DNA from: Arcobacteraceae bacterium
GTDB lineage: Bacteria; Campylobacterota; Campylobacteria; Campylobacterales; Arcobacteraceae
Assembly: GCA_023229945.1 (NCBI GenBank)
Contig: JALNYH010000002.1
Span: 62,001-126,000, forward strand
Length of the DNA stretch: 64,000 nucleotides
Direction: 5' to 3'
Shown piece after piece: positions 14,295-23,016 of the stretch. Every line of letters starts with the position of its first letter. Position 1 is the first letter of the stretch. The notes below the pieces were generated by a model. It worked only from the letters and a program-made list of their open reading frames with translations, had not been told where the DNA came from and made no database searches. Made by a program: the position numbers and the translations under genes.

Positions 14295-15281
14295 ATGCAA
14301 AATAAAATAGAATTATTCCAATCATCAAATGGAATGATAGAATTTAAAAGTGATAGTGAACACGAAACTATTTGGGCAAGCTTAGACCAAATTGCACAGC
14401 TTTTTGGAAGAGACAAATCAGGTATTTCACGACATATCAAAAATATTTTTAAAAGTGGTGAGTTAGATGAGTTTTCAACTGTTGCAAAAATTGCAACAGC
14501 TCAAACAGAGGGTAAAAGAGAAGTTGTGAGAGAAATTGAATATTTCAATCTTGATATGATTTTATCGATTGGATATAGAGTTGATTCAAAAGAAGCGACA
14601 CACTTTCGTAAATGGGCGACATCTGTCCTCAAAAAATACCTCACAGATGGATATGCCATAAATGAATCAAAAATATCACAAACCAAAACAATACTTCAAA
14701 ACCTAAAGCAAACAATAGAGTTTTTGACCACTAAACAAATAGGTGAAGAAAAAGAGATACTTTCCTTACTTCAAAACTACACCAAAACTCTTTCACTACT
14801 TGAGAGTTATGATAAAGCAAATATTGAAGATTTTGATGGAAGAACTACAGCTTATGAGCTCACTTACGATGAAGTGAAAAATGTATTAGCACAACTCAAA
14901 AATAGTCTCATCACGAAAAAAGAAGCAACAGAACTTTTTGCAAATGAAAAGGATGACCAATTAGCTGGAATCATAGGGAACCTTTACCAAACATTCGCAG
15001 GAGTAGAACTATACCCAAGCATAGAAGACAAGGCTTCAAATCTACTATATTTTATCATCAAAGACCATCCTTTTAATGACGGCAACAAAAGAAGTGCAAG
15101 TTTCTTGTTTGTTTATTTTCTTGATAAGTGCGATTACCTCTACAAAGAAAATGGTGAAAAAAAGATAAATGACAATGCTTTGACTACATTAACCCTACTT
15201 GTAGCATCAAGTGATCCAAAGGAAAAAGATATTTTGATAAAACTCATCAAACATCTGATTTTTGAAAAAGAGGTTATCTAA
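14295..15281 (+). CDS. RhuM-Fic/Doc fusion protein
   Basis: A 328-residue two-domain protein. Residues 1 to about 115 match the RhuM virulence-protein family (W-A-S-L-D-Q-I-A-Q-L-F, then R-K-W-A-T). The C-terminal part is a Fic/Doc domain with the catalytic loop H-P-F-N-D-G-N-K-R at residues 258-266. Fic proteins usually move AMP onto target proteins; the K in N-K-R is Doc-like, and Doc phosphorylates instead, so the activity is uncertain. A good Shine-Dalgarno (AGAGGT) precedes the ATG. No antitoxin gene is visible beside it. Such genes are often accessory; here it separates the Crp/Fnr regulator from the hemerythrin module. Confidence 0.85.
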   Translation: MQNKIELFQSSNGMIEFKSDSEHETIWASLDQIAQLFGRDKSGISRHIKNIFKSGELDEFSTVAKIATAQTEGKREVVREIEYFNLDMILSIGYRVDSKEATHFRKWATSVLKKYLTDGYAINESKISQTKTILQNLKQTIEFLTTKQIGEEKEILSLLQNYTKTLSLLESYDKANIEDFDGRTTAYELTYDEVKNVLAQLKNSLITKKEATELFANEKDDQLAGIIGNLYQTFAGVELYPSIEDKASNLLYFIIKDHPFNDGNKRSASFLFVYFLDKCDYLYKENGEKKINDNALTTLTLLVASSDPKEKDILIKLIKHLIFEKEVI

Positions 15282-15347
15282 AATATGGTCTTTTGCATAT
15301 TTGTTTGAAGTAACTCAGCATACATATTGTCCTAATTTCACCGTATA

Positions 15348-15396
15348 TTGATATAAATCAATGAAAAAACCTAAAAAAGAGTATAAACTTACACAA
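15348..15396 (+). promoter_or_regulatory. FNR-type box and promoter for the hemerythrin module
   Basis: A perfect TTGAT-ATAA-ATCAA palindrome occupies 15348-15361. TATAAA at 15382-15387 is the likely -10, giving a start near 15394 and the box centre at about -40. The hemerythrin gene begins at 15414 after an ACGGAG Shine-Dalgarno. Confidence 0.72.
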
Positions 15397-15413
15397 AAAA
15401 TACGGAGAATCTT

Positions 15414-15842
15414 ATGACAATCAATACTTTTATGACAGGTGAACACAGAAGATGTGATGAAAATTTTGCAAATTTGGAAAGTGTTATCGATAGTGGTGAT
15501 TTTGAAAATGCAAAAAAAGTTTTTGAAGAATTTAAAAATGATATGCTAACACATTTCAAACAAGAAGAAAGCGTAATGTTTGCAGAGTTTAATTCATGTA
15601 GTGGTGGAGGATGTAATCCTACAAGTGTAATGCTTGCCGAACACGACCAAATAAGAATTACTCTAGATCAAATCAAAACAGCCCTTGAAAATAGTGACAA
15701 AAATAGAGCATTAGGACTTTGTGAAAATTTACTTTTTATTATGCAACAACACAATATGAAAGAAGAGCAAATTATGTACAACCTTGCAGATAATACACTA
15801 GATTCAGATGATATTATAGAAAAAATGAAATTAGTTTCGTAA
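15414..15842 (+). CDS. Hemerythrin-like protein
   Basis: A 142-residue four-helix bundle protein of the bacterial hemerythrin type, which holds a non-haem di-iron site. Candidate ligands are H11, H47, E51, H77, H113 and E117, in the usual H...HxxxE...H...HxxxE spacing. A cysteine-containing loop (C-S-G-G-G-C, residues 62-67) precedes H77. Relatives bind oxygen or nitric oxide, or supply iron for cluster repair. It is the first gene behind an FNR-type box and is followed by DUF2249 and a 12-TM protein, so a role in nitric oxide handling is plausible. Confidence 0.88.
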   Translation: MTINTFMTGEHRRCDENFANLESVIDSGDFENAKKVFEEFKNDMLTHFKQEESVMFAEFNSCSGGGCNPTSVMLAEHDQIRITLDQIKTALENSDKNRALGLCENLLFIMQQHNMKEEQIMYNLADNTLDSDDIIEKMKLVS

Positions 15843-15912
15843 TTAGTTATTGGTATATTAGTAATTGGGAAGAATAAAATCCTACCAATATACTAATACA
15901 CTAATATACCAA
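15843..15912. repeat. Foldback repeat, TTGGTATATTAG type
   Basis: A perfect 12-bp inverted repeat, TTGGTATATTAG (15850-15861) and CTAATATACCAA (15901-15912), with additional partial copies of the same words between them (GTAATTGG, CCAATATACTAATA). The architecture matches the other short-tandem foldbacks in the window although the sequence differs. It lies between the hemerythrin and DUF2249 genes and may reduce read-through. Confidence 0.65.
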
Positions 15913-15931
15913 TTACCAAAAAGGTAACACA

Positions 15932-16159
15932 ATGTTTGAAAATATGACCCAAATAACCGTTGATGTAAGCGAAGATGAAGCACCTATTCCTTTACAAAAG
16001 GCTATTAATTCACTCTCATCTATCAATCCATCAACATATGTGAAATTCATCCATCGTATGAGACCATGTATGCTATTTGATGTATTAGACAAAGGTGGGT
16101 ATTCTTATGAGATAGATGATAGTGGTGAACAATTTATAGTTTATATTTATAGGAAGTGA
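15932..16159 (+). CDS. DUF2249 domain protein, second copy
   Basis: A 75-residue soluble protein matching the DUF2249 core: A-P-I-P-L-Q-K-A-I-N near residues 16-25, then Y-V-K-F-I-H-R-M-R-P near 36-45, which stands where the first copy has I-M-I-N-H-K-M-P. It is shorter than the copy at 1690-1986, lacking about 20 N-terminal residues. An AAAAAGG sequence precedes the ATG. It lies 36 bp before a paralogue of the 12-TM protein. The function is unknown; a small-molecule or sulfur-carrier role has been proposed for the TusA-like fold. Confidence 0.72.
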   Translation: MFENMTQITVDVSEDEAPIPLQKAINSLSSINPSTYVKFIHRMRPCMLFDVLDKGGYSYEIDDSGEQFIVYIYRK

Positions 16160-16195
16160 CTGAGGTACTCATCAGCTCTAAAAAAAAGGATTCCA

Positions 16196-17407
16196 ATGAA
16201 TTTTTCAGGACTTAGCCTAGACCAAGCACCGCCTATTTTCGTACCTTTTGGATTTTTTATCACAGCTTCTATTTTAGGTATTTTTGGAAGTTTTCATATC
16301 GCTTTTTTTGACTACAGCTATGTATATTTTCACTTTATCACCATAGGTTTTTTTGGTTTTGTGATGATTGGGGCTTTGTTTCAGATGTTCCCTGTTATGA
16401 TTGGTATTGGGGTCAAAAAAGTACTTCCCACATTTTATATAGTCTTTTTTTCTCTACTTTTGGGACTTATTTGCTTTTACTTAGGATACACACTAGATAA
16501 TCATATCTTTATGGCACTTACATCACTTTTTTTAATAAGTGGTTTTTTGAGTTTTTGTCTTGTTTTCCTATACTCTCTTTTTAGCTCATCCACTCACCAC
16601 GATGCCACAAGCATTGCCATGGCAATATCACTCATCTTCCTAACCCTTGGTACACTTTTTGGAGCATATATACTAGCTCAATATTATATAATTCAAAATT
16701 CAACATTCATAATTCAACATTCACTCCACATCAACACCCTCTTCTTTGGAACAATATTCATCCTTATTATGGGTATTAGCTTCAAGATTATCCCTATGTT
16801 TTGGGTAGCCAAAGATTACCCAATTTATTGCAAAAAGTTCATACTTCCACTTATTACTTTTCTTGTAACTAGTTTTATTTTCTTACAACTTTTTGGAATA
16901 AATTTTGATGAGAATATCTATTATGCTCTATTTGCATTGCCTTTACTAGCTTTTTATTCCATTACTATAAGAAGACTCAAAGATAGAAAAAGAAGGCTCA
17001 CAGACTACAGCATATATTTCTTATACACAGGACTAAGCTTAGGCTTCATTGGGGCATTACTTCTAATTAGCAAAAACTTTATTACCATAGATTCTCATAT
17101 ATTTCTGACTTTATTTGGATTTGGTTGTGTTTTATCTTATATATTTGGATTATTATACAAAATAGTCCCTTTTTTGTGTTGGTTTCATCTCACATCAAAA
17201 GGCTTGTTTGATATTCCCACTATCAAAGAATTTATTGAACTAAAATACATAAAAGCCCATTTTATCACACATATATTATTTATAGCAGTATCATTTTTTA
17301 GTATCCAACTTGCCTCATTTTTGCTTATTGTATCTTTTGCCTTACTTTTATACAATATTTCAAAAGCTTATTTGATTTATCAAGGTATTACCAAAAAACT
17401 GCTATGA
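16196..17407 (+). CDS. NnrS-like / haem-copper-like multi-pass membrane protein, second copy
   Basis: A 403-residue protein with about twelve membrane helices, paralogous to 2002-3219. It keeps G-A-L-F-Q-M-F-P-V near residues 63-71, H-x7-G...G-I-S-F-K-I-I-P-M-F (about 180-207), and K-I-V-P-F-L-C-W near 322-329. The histidine before the second motif aligns with the same spacing in both proteins. A low-complexity AATTCAACATTC repeat at 16690-16724 encodes part of a loop before this histidine. An AAAGGA Shine-Dalgarno precedes the ATG. The kinase-like gene follows after 6 bp. The same cautions apply to the NnrS assignment. Confidence 0.65.
   Translation: MNFSGLSLDQAPPIFVPFGFFITASILGIFGSFHIAFFDYSYVYFHFITIGFFGFVMIGALFQMFPVMIGIGVKKVLPTFYIVFFSLLLGLICFYLGYTLDNHIFMALTSLFLISGFLSFCLVFLYSLFSSSTHHDATSIAMAISLIFLTLGTLFGAYILAQYYIIQNSTFIIQHSLHINTLFFGTIFILIMGISFKIIPMFWVAKDYPIYCKKFILPLITFLVTSFIFLQLFGINFDENIYYALFALPLLAFYSITIRRLKDRKRRLTDYSIYFLYTGLSLGFIGALLLISKNFITIDSHIFLTLFGFGCVLSYIFGLLYKIVPFLCWFHLTSKGLFDIPTIKEFIELKYIKAHFITHILFIAVSFFSIQLASFLLIVSFALLLYNISKAYLIYQGITKKLL
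16690..16724 (+). repeat. Short AATTCAACATTC repeat within a gene
   Basis: Two imperfect direct copies of AATTCAACATTCA preceded by AATTCAAA. This word is common in intergenic simple repeats, but here it is translated in frame (residues I-I-Q-N-S-T-F-I-I-Q-H-S). Protein length is unchanged relative to the paralogue. Confidence 0.5.
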
Positions 17408-17413
17408 TACCAT

Positions 17414-18175
17414 ATGACTTTACAACAACATATTGAGCAACTTCTAGCACAACCTCAAAAAAACAGAGCCTTTTCTACCACTTACAATGGTGAAAAGATT
17501 TGGATTAAACTCCCTGCTATGGGAGAATCTAATATGTGGCATAGTGTTTTAAAAATACTATTCAAAATAACCCACAATCCTCTTCTAGCCCCAACAGTAG
17601 TGACAAACCCAAAACAATCTCTCAAAGATGAAGGACTAAAGCTAAAACATCTTGATTCTTTGGGTATAAATGTACCAAAAGTGTTGTTAGCTACAGATGA
17701 ATATTTAGCCCTTAGTGATTGTGGTACTCCACTTAGTATATTAATCAAAAAAGACAATATTACCAAAGAAGATAAATCTCAAATTTTTGCAAAACTAGCA
17801 ACTACCCTAGCATCAATGCACAACAATCAAATGTATCATTCAAGACCAGCCTTAAGAGATATCACATATCATAATGGGAATATATACTTTATGGATTTTG
17901 AAGAAAACCTTGAAGGGATTTTGACTACAGAAGAAGCTATTTTGAGAGATGCAATGATTTTCATACATGCACTATATAGAAAAGTCCCAGATGAAAAGTT
18001 GATAAATCAAACACTATTGATATACACAAACTCACTACACCCAAACATACTACAAAACCTCAAAAATGAAGCTCAAAAATATAAAATTTTGTACTTTTTA
18101 TTACAAATTTGCTACAAAATATTAGGAAAAGATGCCAAAGCAATATTCAAAACTCTAAATTTTTTAATTTTTTAA
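17414..18175 (+). CDS. Protein-kinase-like fold (RIO / LPS-kinase-like)
   Basis: A 253-residue protein with kinase-fold signatures. The string M-H-N-N-Q-M-Y-H-S-R-P near residues 136-146 stands where a catalytic loop is expected, followed by L-R-D-I near 148-151 and F-M-D-F-E-E near 160-165 for the metal-binding Asp (DFG equivalent). The usual HxD is replaced by H-S-R, with an Asp a few residues later. This H-x-R-P-x-L-R-D pattern occurs in small bacterial kinase-like proteins related to BUD32, RIO and lipopolysaccharide kinases. It is translated immediately after the 12-TM gene and completes the FNR-box operon. The substrate is unknown. Confidence 0.6.
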   Translation: MTLQQHIEQLLAQPQKNRAFSTTYNGEKIWIKLPAMGESNMWHSVLKILFKITHNPLLAPTVVTNPKQSLKDEGLKLKHLDSLGINVPKVLLATDEYLALSDCGTPLSILIKKDNITKEDKSQIFAKLATTLASMHNNQMYHSRPALRDITYHNGNIYFMDFEENLEGILTTEEAILRDAMIFIHALYRKVPDEKLINQTLLIYTNSLHPNILQNLKNEAQKYKILYFLLQICYKILGKDAKAIFKTLNFLIF

Positions 18176-18348
18176 TAAAATTATTTTATTCACACTATCT
18201 CACTTCATAGTATTTGTTTAAAGTTATTTATTTTATATTTATAATATTAATTTATTATTATATTAAACATTGTATATAATTAATTTTAACTTCACATATA
18301 ATGAGATATAATAATACAAATTTTTTACAAAAAGATAGGGGATATTTA

Positions 18349-20373
18349 GTGTTAAATTCATTGACGGTAAAAGGTAAGTTACAAGTTGTAACTGCGTTGG
18401 TAGTTTTAGGTTTTGTGCTAATTGCATTGTTTAGTTATATAAGACTTAGTGCTCTAGATAAAGAATATAAAGATACAGTGGTAATAAGTGAAATAAAACA
18501 GCTTGTTAGTAATACTTTAATAAGTAATATAGAAGGGGCTTCAGCTATTAGAATGATGATTTTAGCTCCAAATGATACACAAGCTCCGAAAACATTAGAA
18601 ACAAATGTAGCTTCTGTTGAAGAAGCTATAAAAACTTTACAATCACCAAAGTATGCTAAAGCATCACAAGGGTTTACTAAGTTTAATATTGGTGAGTTAC
18701 ATACAAATTATGCAAATGTACTTCAATCAATTTTAATAAAAAGAGCAAAAGGTGAAGAAATTACTCCTGAAGATAATAAAAAAGTTGCAAAAAATCTTCG
18801 TCCTTACAAAGCAGCCCTAAATGAATGGTTAAAAGCAAATGATACAAAACAAATATCTCTTAGTGGTAAATTTGAAACTACAATAGCTTCTACTATTACT
18901 ATATCTATTTTAATATCTTTGGTTATTATAATCTCAATATTTGTGATTATATTGTTGATTGGCGGAAGTATAGTGAATTCTCTTCATACATTTAGTAATG
19001 GTTTAAAAGATTTCTTCAACTACTTAAATAAAACAACCAAAACAATACAACTAATTCATATTGATGGTAAGGATGAGTTTAGTGTGATGGCTGATATGAC
19101 AAATACAAATATCAAACATATTGAATCTCAAATCATAGAAGATGATATGTTTGTATCTGATGTTAATAGATTTGCGAAAGAAATAGCTTCTGGAAATATG
19201 CTAGCAAAAATAGAAAAAAACACATCAACTCAAAACTTAGCAGAACTAAAAGAAATTCTTACTCAAATGCAAAAAAATTTAGAACATTCTATAGCAAGAA
19301 GTATCCCTATGCTTATAGAAATATTAGAAAGTTATACAAAACAAGATTTTACAAAAAAATTCCCAGATGCTTATGGTAAAGTAGCCCTTAGTGTAAATTC
19401 TCTTGGTGAAAATATGTCAAAACTTCTTATGCAAAACTTACAAGATGGTATGGCACTAGATTATAGTACTGATGTTTTACTAGAAAATGTAGATGTACTA
19501 AGTCGTAGTGCAAACTCAGCTGCTGCATCTTTAGAAGAAACTGCTGCTGCATTAGAAGAAATCACAGCTACAGTTGTAAGTAATTCAAACAATGTAGCCC
19601 AAATGTCACAGTATTCAAATCAAGTAAGTAATTCAGCAAAAAAAGGACAAGAGCAAGCTAGAAATACAACAACTGCTATGGATGAGATTACGGCTCAAGT
19701 AGCATTGATAAATGAAGCAATCACAGTAATAGACCAAATTGCATTCCAAACAAATATTCTATCCTTAAACGCTGCGGTTGAAGCTGCAACTGCTGGTGAG
19801 GCTGGAAAAGGATTTGCAGTAGTTGCTGCTGAAGTGCGAAATCTAGCATCAAGAAGTGCTGAAGCTGCAAAAGAAATCAAAAACATAGTTGCAAATGCAA
19901 CAAATAAAGCAAATGAAGGTAAATCTATAAGTAATGATATGATAAAAGGTTATGATGAGCTTTTAGGTAATATCAATAAAACTACAGCCGTTATTGCTGA
20001 AATTGCAAATGCTTCAAATGAACAACAAGCTGGTATCACCCAAATCAATGATGCCGTAACAGGACTAGATCGTCAAACTCAAGAAAATGCGTCAATTGCA
20101 TCACTTGTAAGAGAGATAGCAAGCGAAGCTGACCAATTATCAAAAAGAATGGTTGTTGATGCTTCTAGTAAAGAATTTTTTGGTAAAAACGAATTTCTAA
20201 AAGAATCAAAAAACAAAATCCCAACAAAAAATACACAAACAGTAGCTGTGAATAAATCAGTAGCAAAACCTCAAATAAAACATACCCATAATGAGAGCGT
20301 TAAACCTAAAACTCCACTAAAAACAATAACCCCAACCAAATCATCAAAAGATGACGAATGGGAGTCATTTTAG
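18349..20373 (+). CDS. Methyl-accepting chemotaxis protein
   Basis: A 674-residue chemoreceptor. The GTG at 18349 is chosen over the upstream ATG at 18301. AGGGGA lies seven bases before it, and the resulting N-terminus ([11 protein letters not shown]) matches that of the third receptor at 62696. Two membrane helices flank a periplasmic four-helix-bundle-type domain of about 150 residues; a HAMP-like region and the signalling coiled coil follow, with its tip [12 protein letters not shown] at about 19780-19815. A flexible tail ends in D-E-W-E-S-F, which resembles the CheR/CheB-tethering pentapeptide. Parts of the signalling domain are nearly identical to the receptor at the start of the window. 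Confidence 0.95.
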   Translation: MLNSLTVKGKLQVVTALVVLGFVLIALFSYIRLSALDKEYKDTVVISEIKQLVSNTLISNIEGASAIRMMILAPNDTQAPKTLETNVASVEEAIKTLQSPKYAKASQGFTKFNIGELHTNYANVLQSILIKRAKGEEITPEDNKKVAKNLRPYKAALNEWLKANDTKQISLSGKFETTIASTITISILISLVIIISIFVIILLIGGSIVNSLHTFSNGLKDFFNYLNKTTKTIQLIHIDGKDEFSVMADMTNTNIKHIESQIIEDDMFVSDVNRFAKEIASGNMLAKIEKNTSTQNLAELKEILTQMQKNLEHSIARSIPMLIEILESYTKQDFTKKFPDAYGKVALSVNSLGENMSKLLMQNLQDGMALDYSTDVLLENVDVLSRSANSAAASLEETAAALEEITATVVSNSNNVAQMSQYSNQVSNSAKKGQEQARNTTTAMDEITAQVALINEAITVIDQIAFQTNILSLNAAVEAATAGEAGKGFAVVAAEVRNLASRSAEAAKEIKNIVANATNKANEGKSISNDMIKGYDELLGNINKTTAVIAEIANASNEQQAGITQINDAVTGLDRQTQENASIASLVREIASEADQLSKRMVVDASSKEFFGKNEFLKESKNKIPTKNTQTVAVNKSVAKPQIKHTHNESVKPKTPLKTITPTKSSKDDEWESF

Positions 20374-20478
20374 TTTTTAGTTTGTAGGTGGTAGGTGGTA
20401 GAGGGTAGAGAAGATAACGAAGAAATAATTTTCCGCTACCACCTACCACCTACCACCTACCACCTACCACCTACCACC
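20374..20478. repeat. Heptamer-repeat foldback, TACCACC family, copy 2
   Basis: Two GGTGGTA units (20387-20400) and GAGGGTA form the left arm; six TACCACC units (20437-20478) form the right arm. The spacer between them is the same as in the copy at 6560-6683 with two substitutions. It lies between the convergent chemoreceptor and dnaX genes and supplies the first base of the dnaX stop codon. Confidence 0.85.
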
Positions 20479-22262
20479 TACACTCTACTCTTAACAATAA
20501 TCTTAGTTGGAGCAAATAGTTCTTTTGCAGTATTTACAAAACTTGAGTTTAAAATATCATTTACTTCAAGCTCTTTAGAAGCTGGTTTGGGATTGCTCGT
20601 TTGTGTCATATCTGCTACACATCCACTACCAAAAGATTCTTCTTCTATCATAGAAGAGATATTTTCGCTATCCTCACTACACTCTTGAGGAACATTATCT
20701 ACTTTTTTTTTTAGCTCTTCTTCGGTAGGTTTATAAAATTCTATTATAGTATCATTTCCAAAACACTCTTCTACTACAGTTCTAATATAAGCAAAGTTTT
20801 TCCACAAAAGTTTTTTATCATCACCATCAGCAATACTCCAAATATTGAGTATTTTTGTCATATTATCAAAACTTTTGAATATAAAATTCTTCTCCAAACA
20901 AGTACCAAGTTCATAGCTTCTTTCAGATACTTTACTTATTACCAATTCATAAATATTAGTTTGAGGCTCTATTATTGGCTCTTCTTGGATTTGTTCTAAT
21001 TGTGGCATTTCTTCCATATTTTCATGTTGGCTCATATTCATATCAAAACTTTGAGCTTGTTCTATCTCTTCTTGTATAGGATGTTGCTGTTGAGCTACAT
21101 CTATAGTAGTTGTTTTTGCTTGAGATATTGTTGGAGTAGTTGGAATTGGAGTTGGAGTTGAAGAAAGCTCATCTTGGGCTTTTGCTATCATATCACAAGT
21201 AGTTTTTTCAAGCTCATTTATAAGTGCATCAATAGTTTTTAGTTTTGTAGCTTCTACCATCTTAGAAACCATCAAAATAAGTACAAAATCACTATCACTA
21301 TTAAGGGCTAGTAAATGTTTGCTATCTCCCAAAATCCTAAACATCCTATCTATCAAAATAGTATTAAATTTATTGTTTTTGCTAAGCAATTGATTTTTGA
21401 GATATATCGCCATCTCATCTATTATCAAATCTGTTTCATAATCTTGCAATATATTTGAAATATCCAAAACCGTAGCATTTTTGAGTATCATATCAAATAT
21501 ATTATCCATCAAAGTAGGATCAATAAGTCCCAACATATCAGTAACACAGCTAGTTGTGATATGCCCTTTTGAGTAAATAATAGCTTGGTCAAGCAATGTC
21601 AAAGTATCTCTCAAAGACCCATGCCCACTTCTTGCTATTAGCTCTATCGCTTTTGGCTCATAATTTATATGTTCTATATTCAAAATATGTTCTATATGGT
21701 GAATTATATCTTTTAGTGCAATAGCTTTGAATCTAAAGTGTTGTGTACGGCTCAGTATTGTAGCTGGTAGTTTCAAAGGATCAGTAGTAGCTAATATAAA
21801 TTTTACAAAAGGTGGCGGCTCTTCTAGAGTTTTAAGAAGTGCATTAAATGCTTGAGTTGTAAGCATATGTACCTCATCTATGATAAATACTTTGTATCTA
21901 CCGCTTGATGGTTGGTATTTTGTATGCTCTATCAAATCTTTGATATCTTCAATACCACGATTACTAGCTGCATCCATCTCCACAACATCAAGATGTCTTC
22001 CACTATTAGAACTAAGACAATTTTGACACACTTCACAAGGTTTTGAAGTAGGACCTTGCTCACAAAGGAGTGACTTAGCCATAATCCGTGCAGTACTAGT
22101 CTTTCCACTTCCTCTAAGTCCACTGAAAAGATAAGCATGAGGCAATCTTTTCATATCAAGAGCCAAAGATAAAGTTTGAGAAACAGTTTGTTGTCCAACT
22201 AAATCTTCAAACCTTCTTGGTCGGTATTTAAGTGCTAATACTTTATCACTACTATTCATCAA
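20478..22262 (-). CDS. dnaX: DNA polymerase III subunit gamma/tau
   Basis: The clamp-loader ATPase that places the sliding clamp on DNA. Visible are the Walker A motif G-L-R-G-S-G-K-T-S, the zinc cysteines of C-E-Q-G-P...C-E-V-C-Q-N-C, and the Walker B motif I-I-D-E-V-H. The T-P-I-P-T-T-P linker near residue 370 starts a low-complexity region, and a shorter tau-type tail ends the protein. At 594 residues it is a normal length. Its last codons (K-S-R-V-stop) touch the heptamer repeat, whose TAG is the stop codon. It overlaps murI by 11 bp and forms a rho-murI-dnaX string on the minus strand. Confidence 0.96.
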   Translation of the reverse strand: MMNSSDKVLALKYRPRRFEDLVGQQTVSQTLSLALDMKRLPHAYLFSGLRGSGKTSTARIMAKSLLCEQGPTSKPCEVCQNCLSSNSGRHLDVVEMDAASNRGIEDIKDLIEHTKYQPSSGRYKVFIIDEVHMLTTQAFNALLKTLEEPPPFVKFILATTDPLKLPATILSRTQHFRFKAIALKDIIHHIEHILNIEHINYEPKAIELIARSGHGSLRDTLTLLDQAIIYSKGHITTSCVTDMLGLIDPTLMDNIFDMILKNATVLDISNILQDYETDLIIDEMAIYLKNQLLSKNNKFNTILIDRMFRILGDSKHLLALNSDSDFVLILMVSKMVEATKLKTIDALINELEKTTCDMIAKAQDELSSTPTPIPTTPTISQAKTTTIDVAQQQHPIQEEIEQAQSFDMNMSQHENMEEMPQLEQIQEEPIIEPQTNIYELVISKVSERSYELGTCLEKNFIFKSFDNMTKILNIWSIADGDDKKLLWKNFAYIRTVVEECFGNDTIIEFYKPTEEELKKKVDNVPQECSEDSENISSMIEEESFGSGCVADMTQTSNPKPASKELEVNDILNSSFVNTAKELFAPTKIIVKSRV

Positions 22263-23004
22263 TCAAACCTTTTAGCCAATCACTAGCAACATTTTTCAAC
22301 CCATCAGGATTATCTGAAGCAAAGAATTGTACTTTTGTTTTTTCAAAATTCTTGTCACAATGATAGTTTTTTTGCAAATACTCTACTATCGCATCTCCAC
22401 TATGAATCACTTTCGCACCACCAAGATATGCTTGTATTTTATCTTGGATTAGTGGGAAATGAGTACACCCTAGAATCACTGCATCAATTGAATTTAAATC
22501 TTTAAAATAAAAATCCATCACACTATCCAAGACAGCACCCTCAAAAATCCCCTCTTCAACTACTGGCACAAAAAGCCCAGTAGGAATAGAGATAATATTT
22601 TTGTAGCCATCTTCAAAAAGTTGCGTTTCATAAGCTTTTGACTTAACTGTAGCTTTCGTACCAATTACAAGTATATTGGCATCTTTATCTTTCACACCAT
22701 TTTTGAGAGCTATTACACCTGGGTTTATTACACCAACTACAGGAATATCAGCATCTGCTTGTAATTTATCCAAAGCATAAGCACTTACAGTATTACAAGC
22801 TATTATCAATATATCTATATCAAAATTCTTGAAAAACTCCAAAGCCTCTACGGCATATCTGACAATAGTATTTTTATCTTTTACACCATAAGGAACTCTA
22901 GCAGTATCCCCAAAGTATATAATTTCTTTAAAAAGTTTTTGTTCCAAAAGTGATTTTACAACAGTAAGTCCACCTATTCCACTATCAAATACACCAACTC
23001 TCAA
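22252..23004 (-). CDS. murI: Glutamate racemase
   Basis: Converts L-glutamate to D-glutamate for peptidoglycan. The two catalytic cysteines are in I-A-C-N-T-V-S and L-G-C-T-H-F, and the N-terminal F-D-S-G-I-G-G-L motif is present. The length of 250 residues is typical. It ends within the first codons of dnaX (11-bp overlap) and starts 12 bp after rho, which suggests co-transcription and translational coupling. Confidence 0.96.
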   Translation of the reverse strand: MRVGVFDSGIGGLTVVKSLLEQKLFKEIIYFGDTARVPYGVKDKNTIVRYAVEALEFFKNFDIDILIIACNTVSAYALDKLQADADIPVVGVINPGVIALKNGVKDKDANILVIGTKATVKSKAYETQLFEDGYKNIISIPTGLFVPVVEEGIFEGAVLDSVMDFYFKDLNSIDAVILGCTHFPLIQDKIQAYLGGAKVIHSGDAIVEYLQKNYHCDKNFEKTKVQFFASDNPDGLKNVASDWLKGLIDE

Positions 23005-23016
23005 ATGATTCCTTTA

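Noticed and set aside
18301..18348. ATG at 18301 as start of the second chemoreceptor
   Set aside because: It adds 16 polar residues before the first membrane helix and has no Shine-Dalgarno, whereas the GTG at 18349 has AGGGGA and matches the start of the third receptor.
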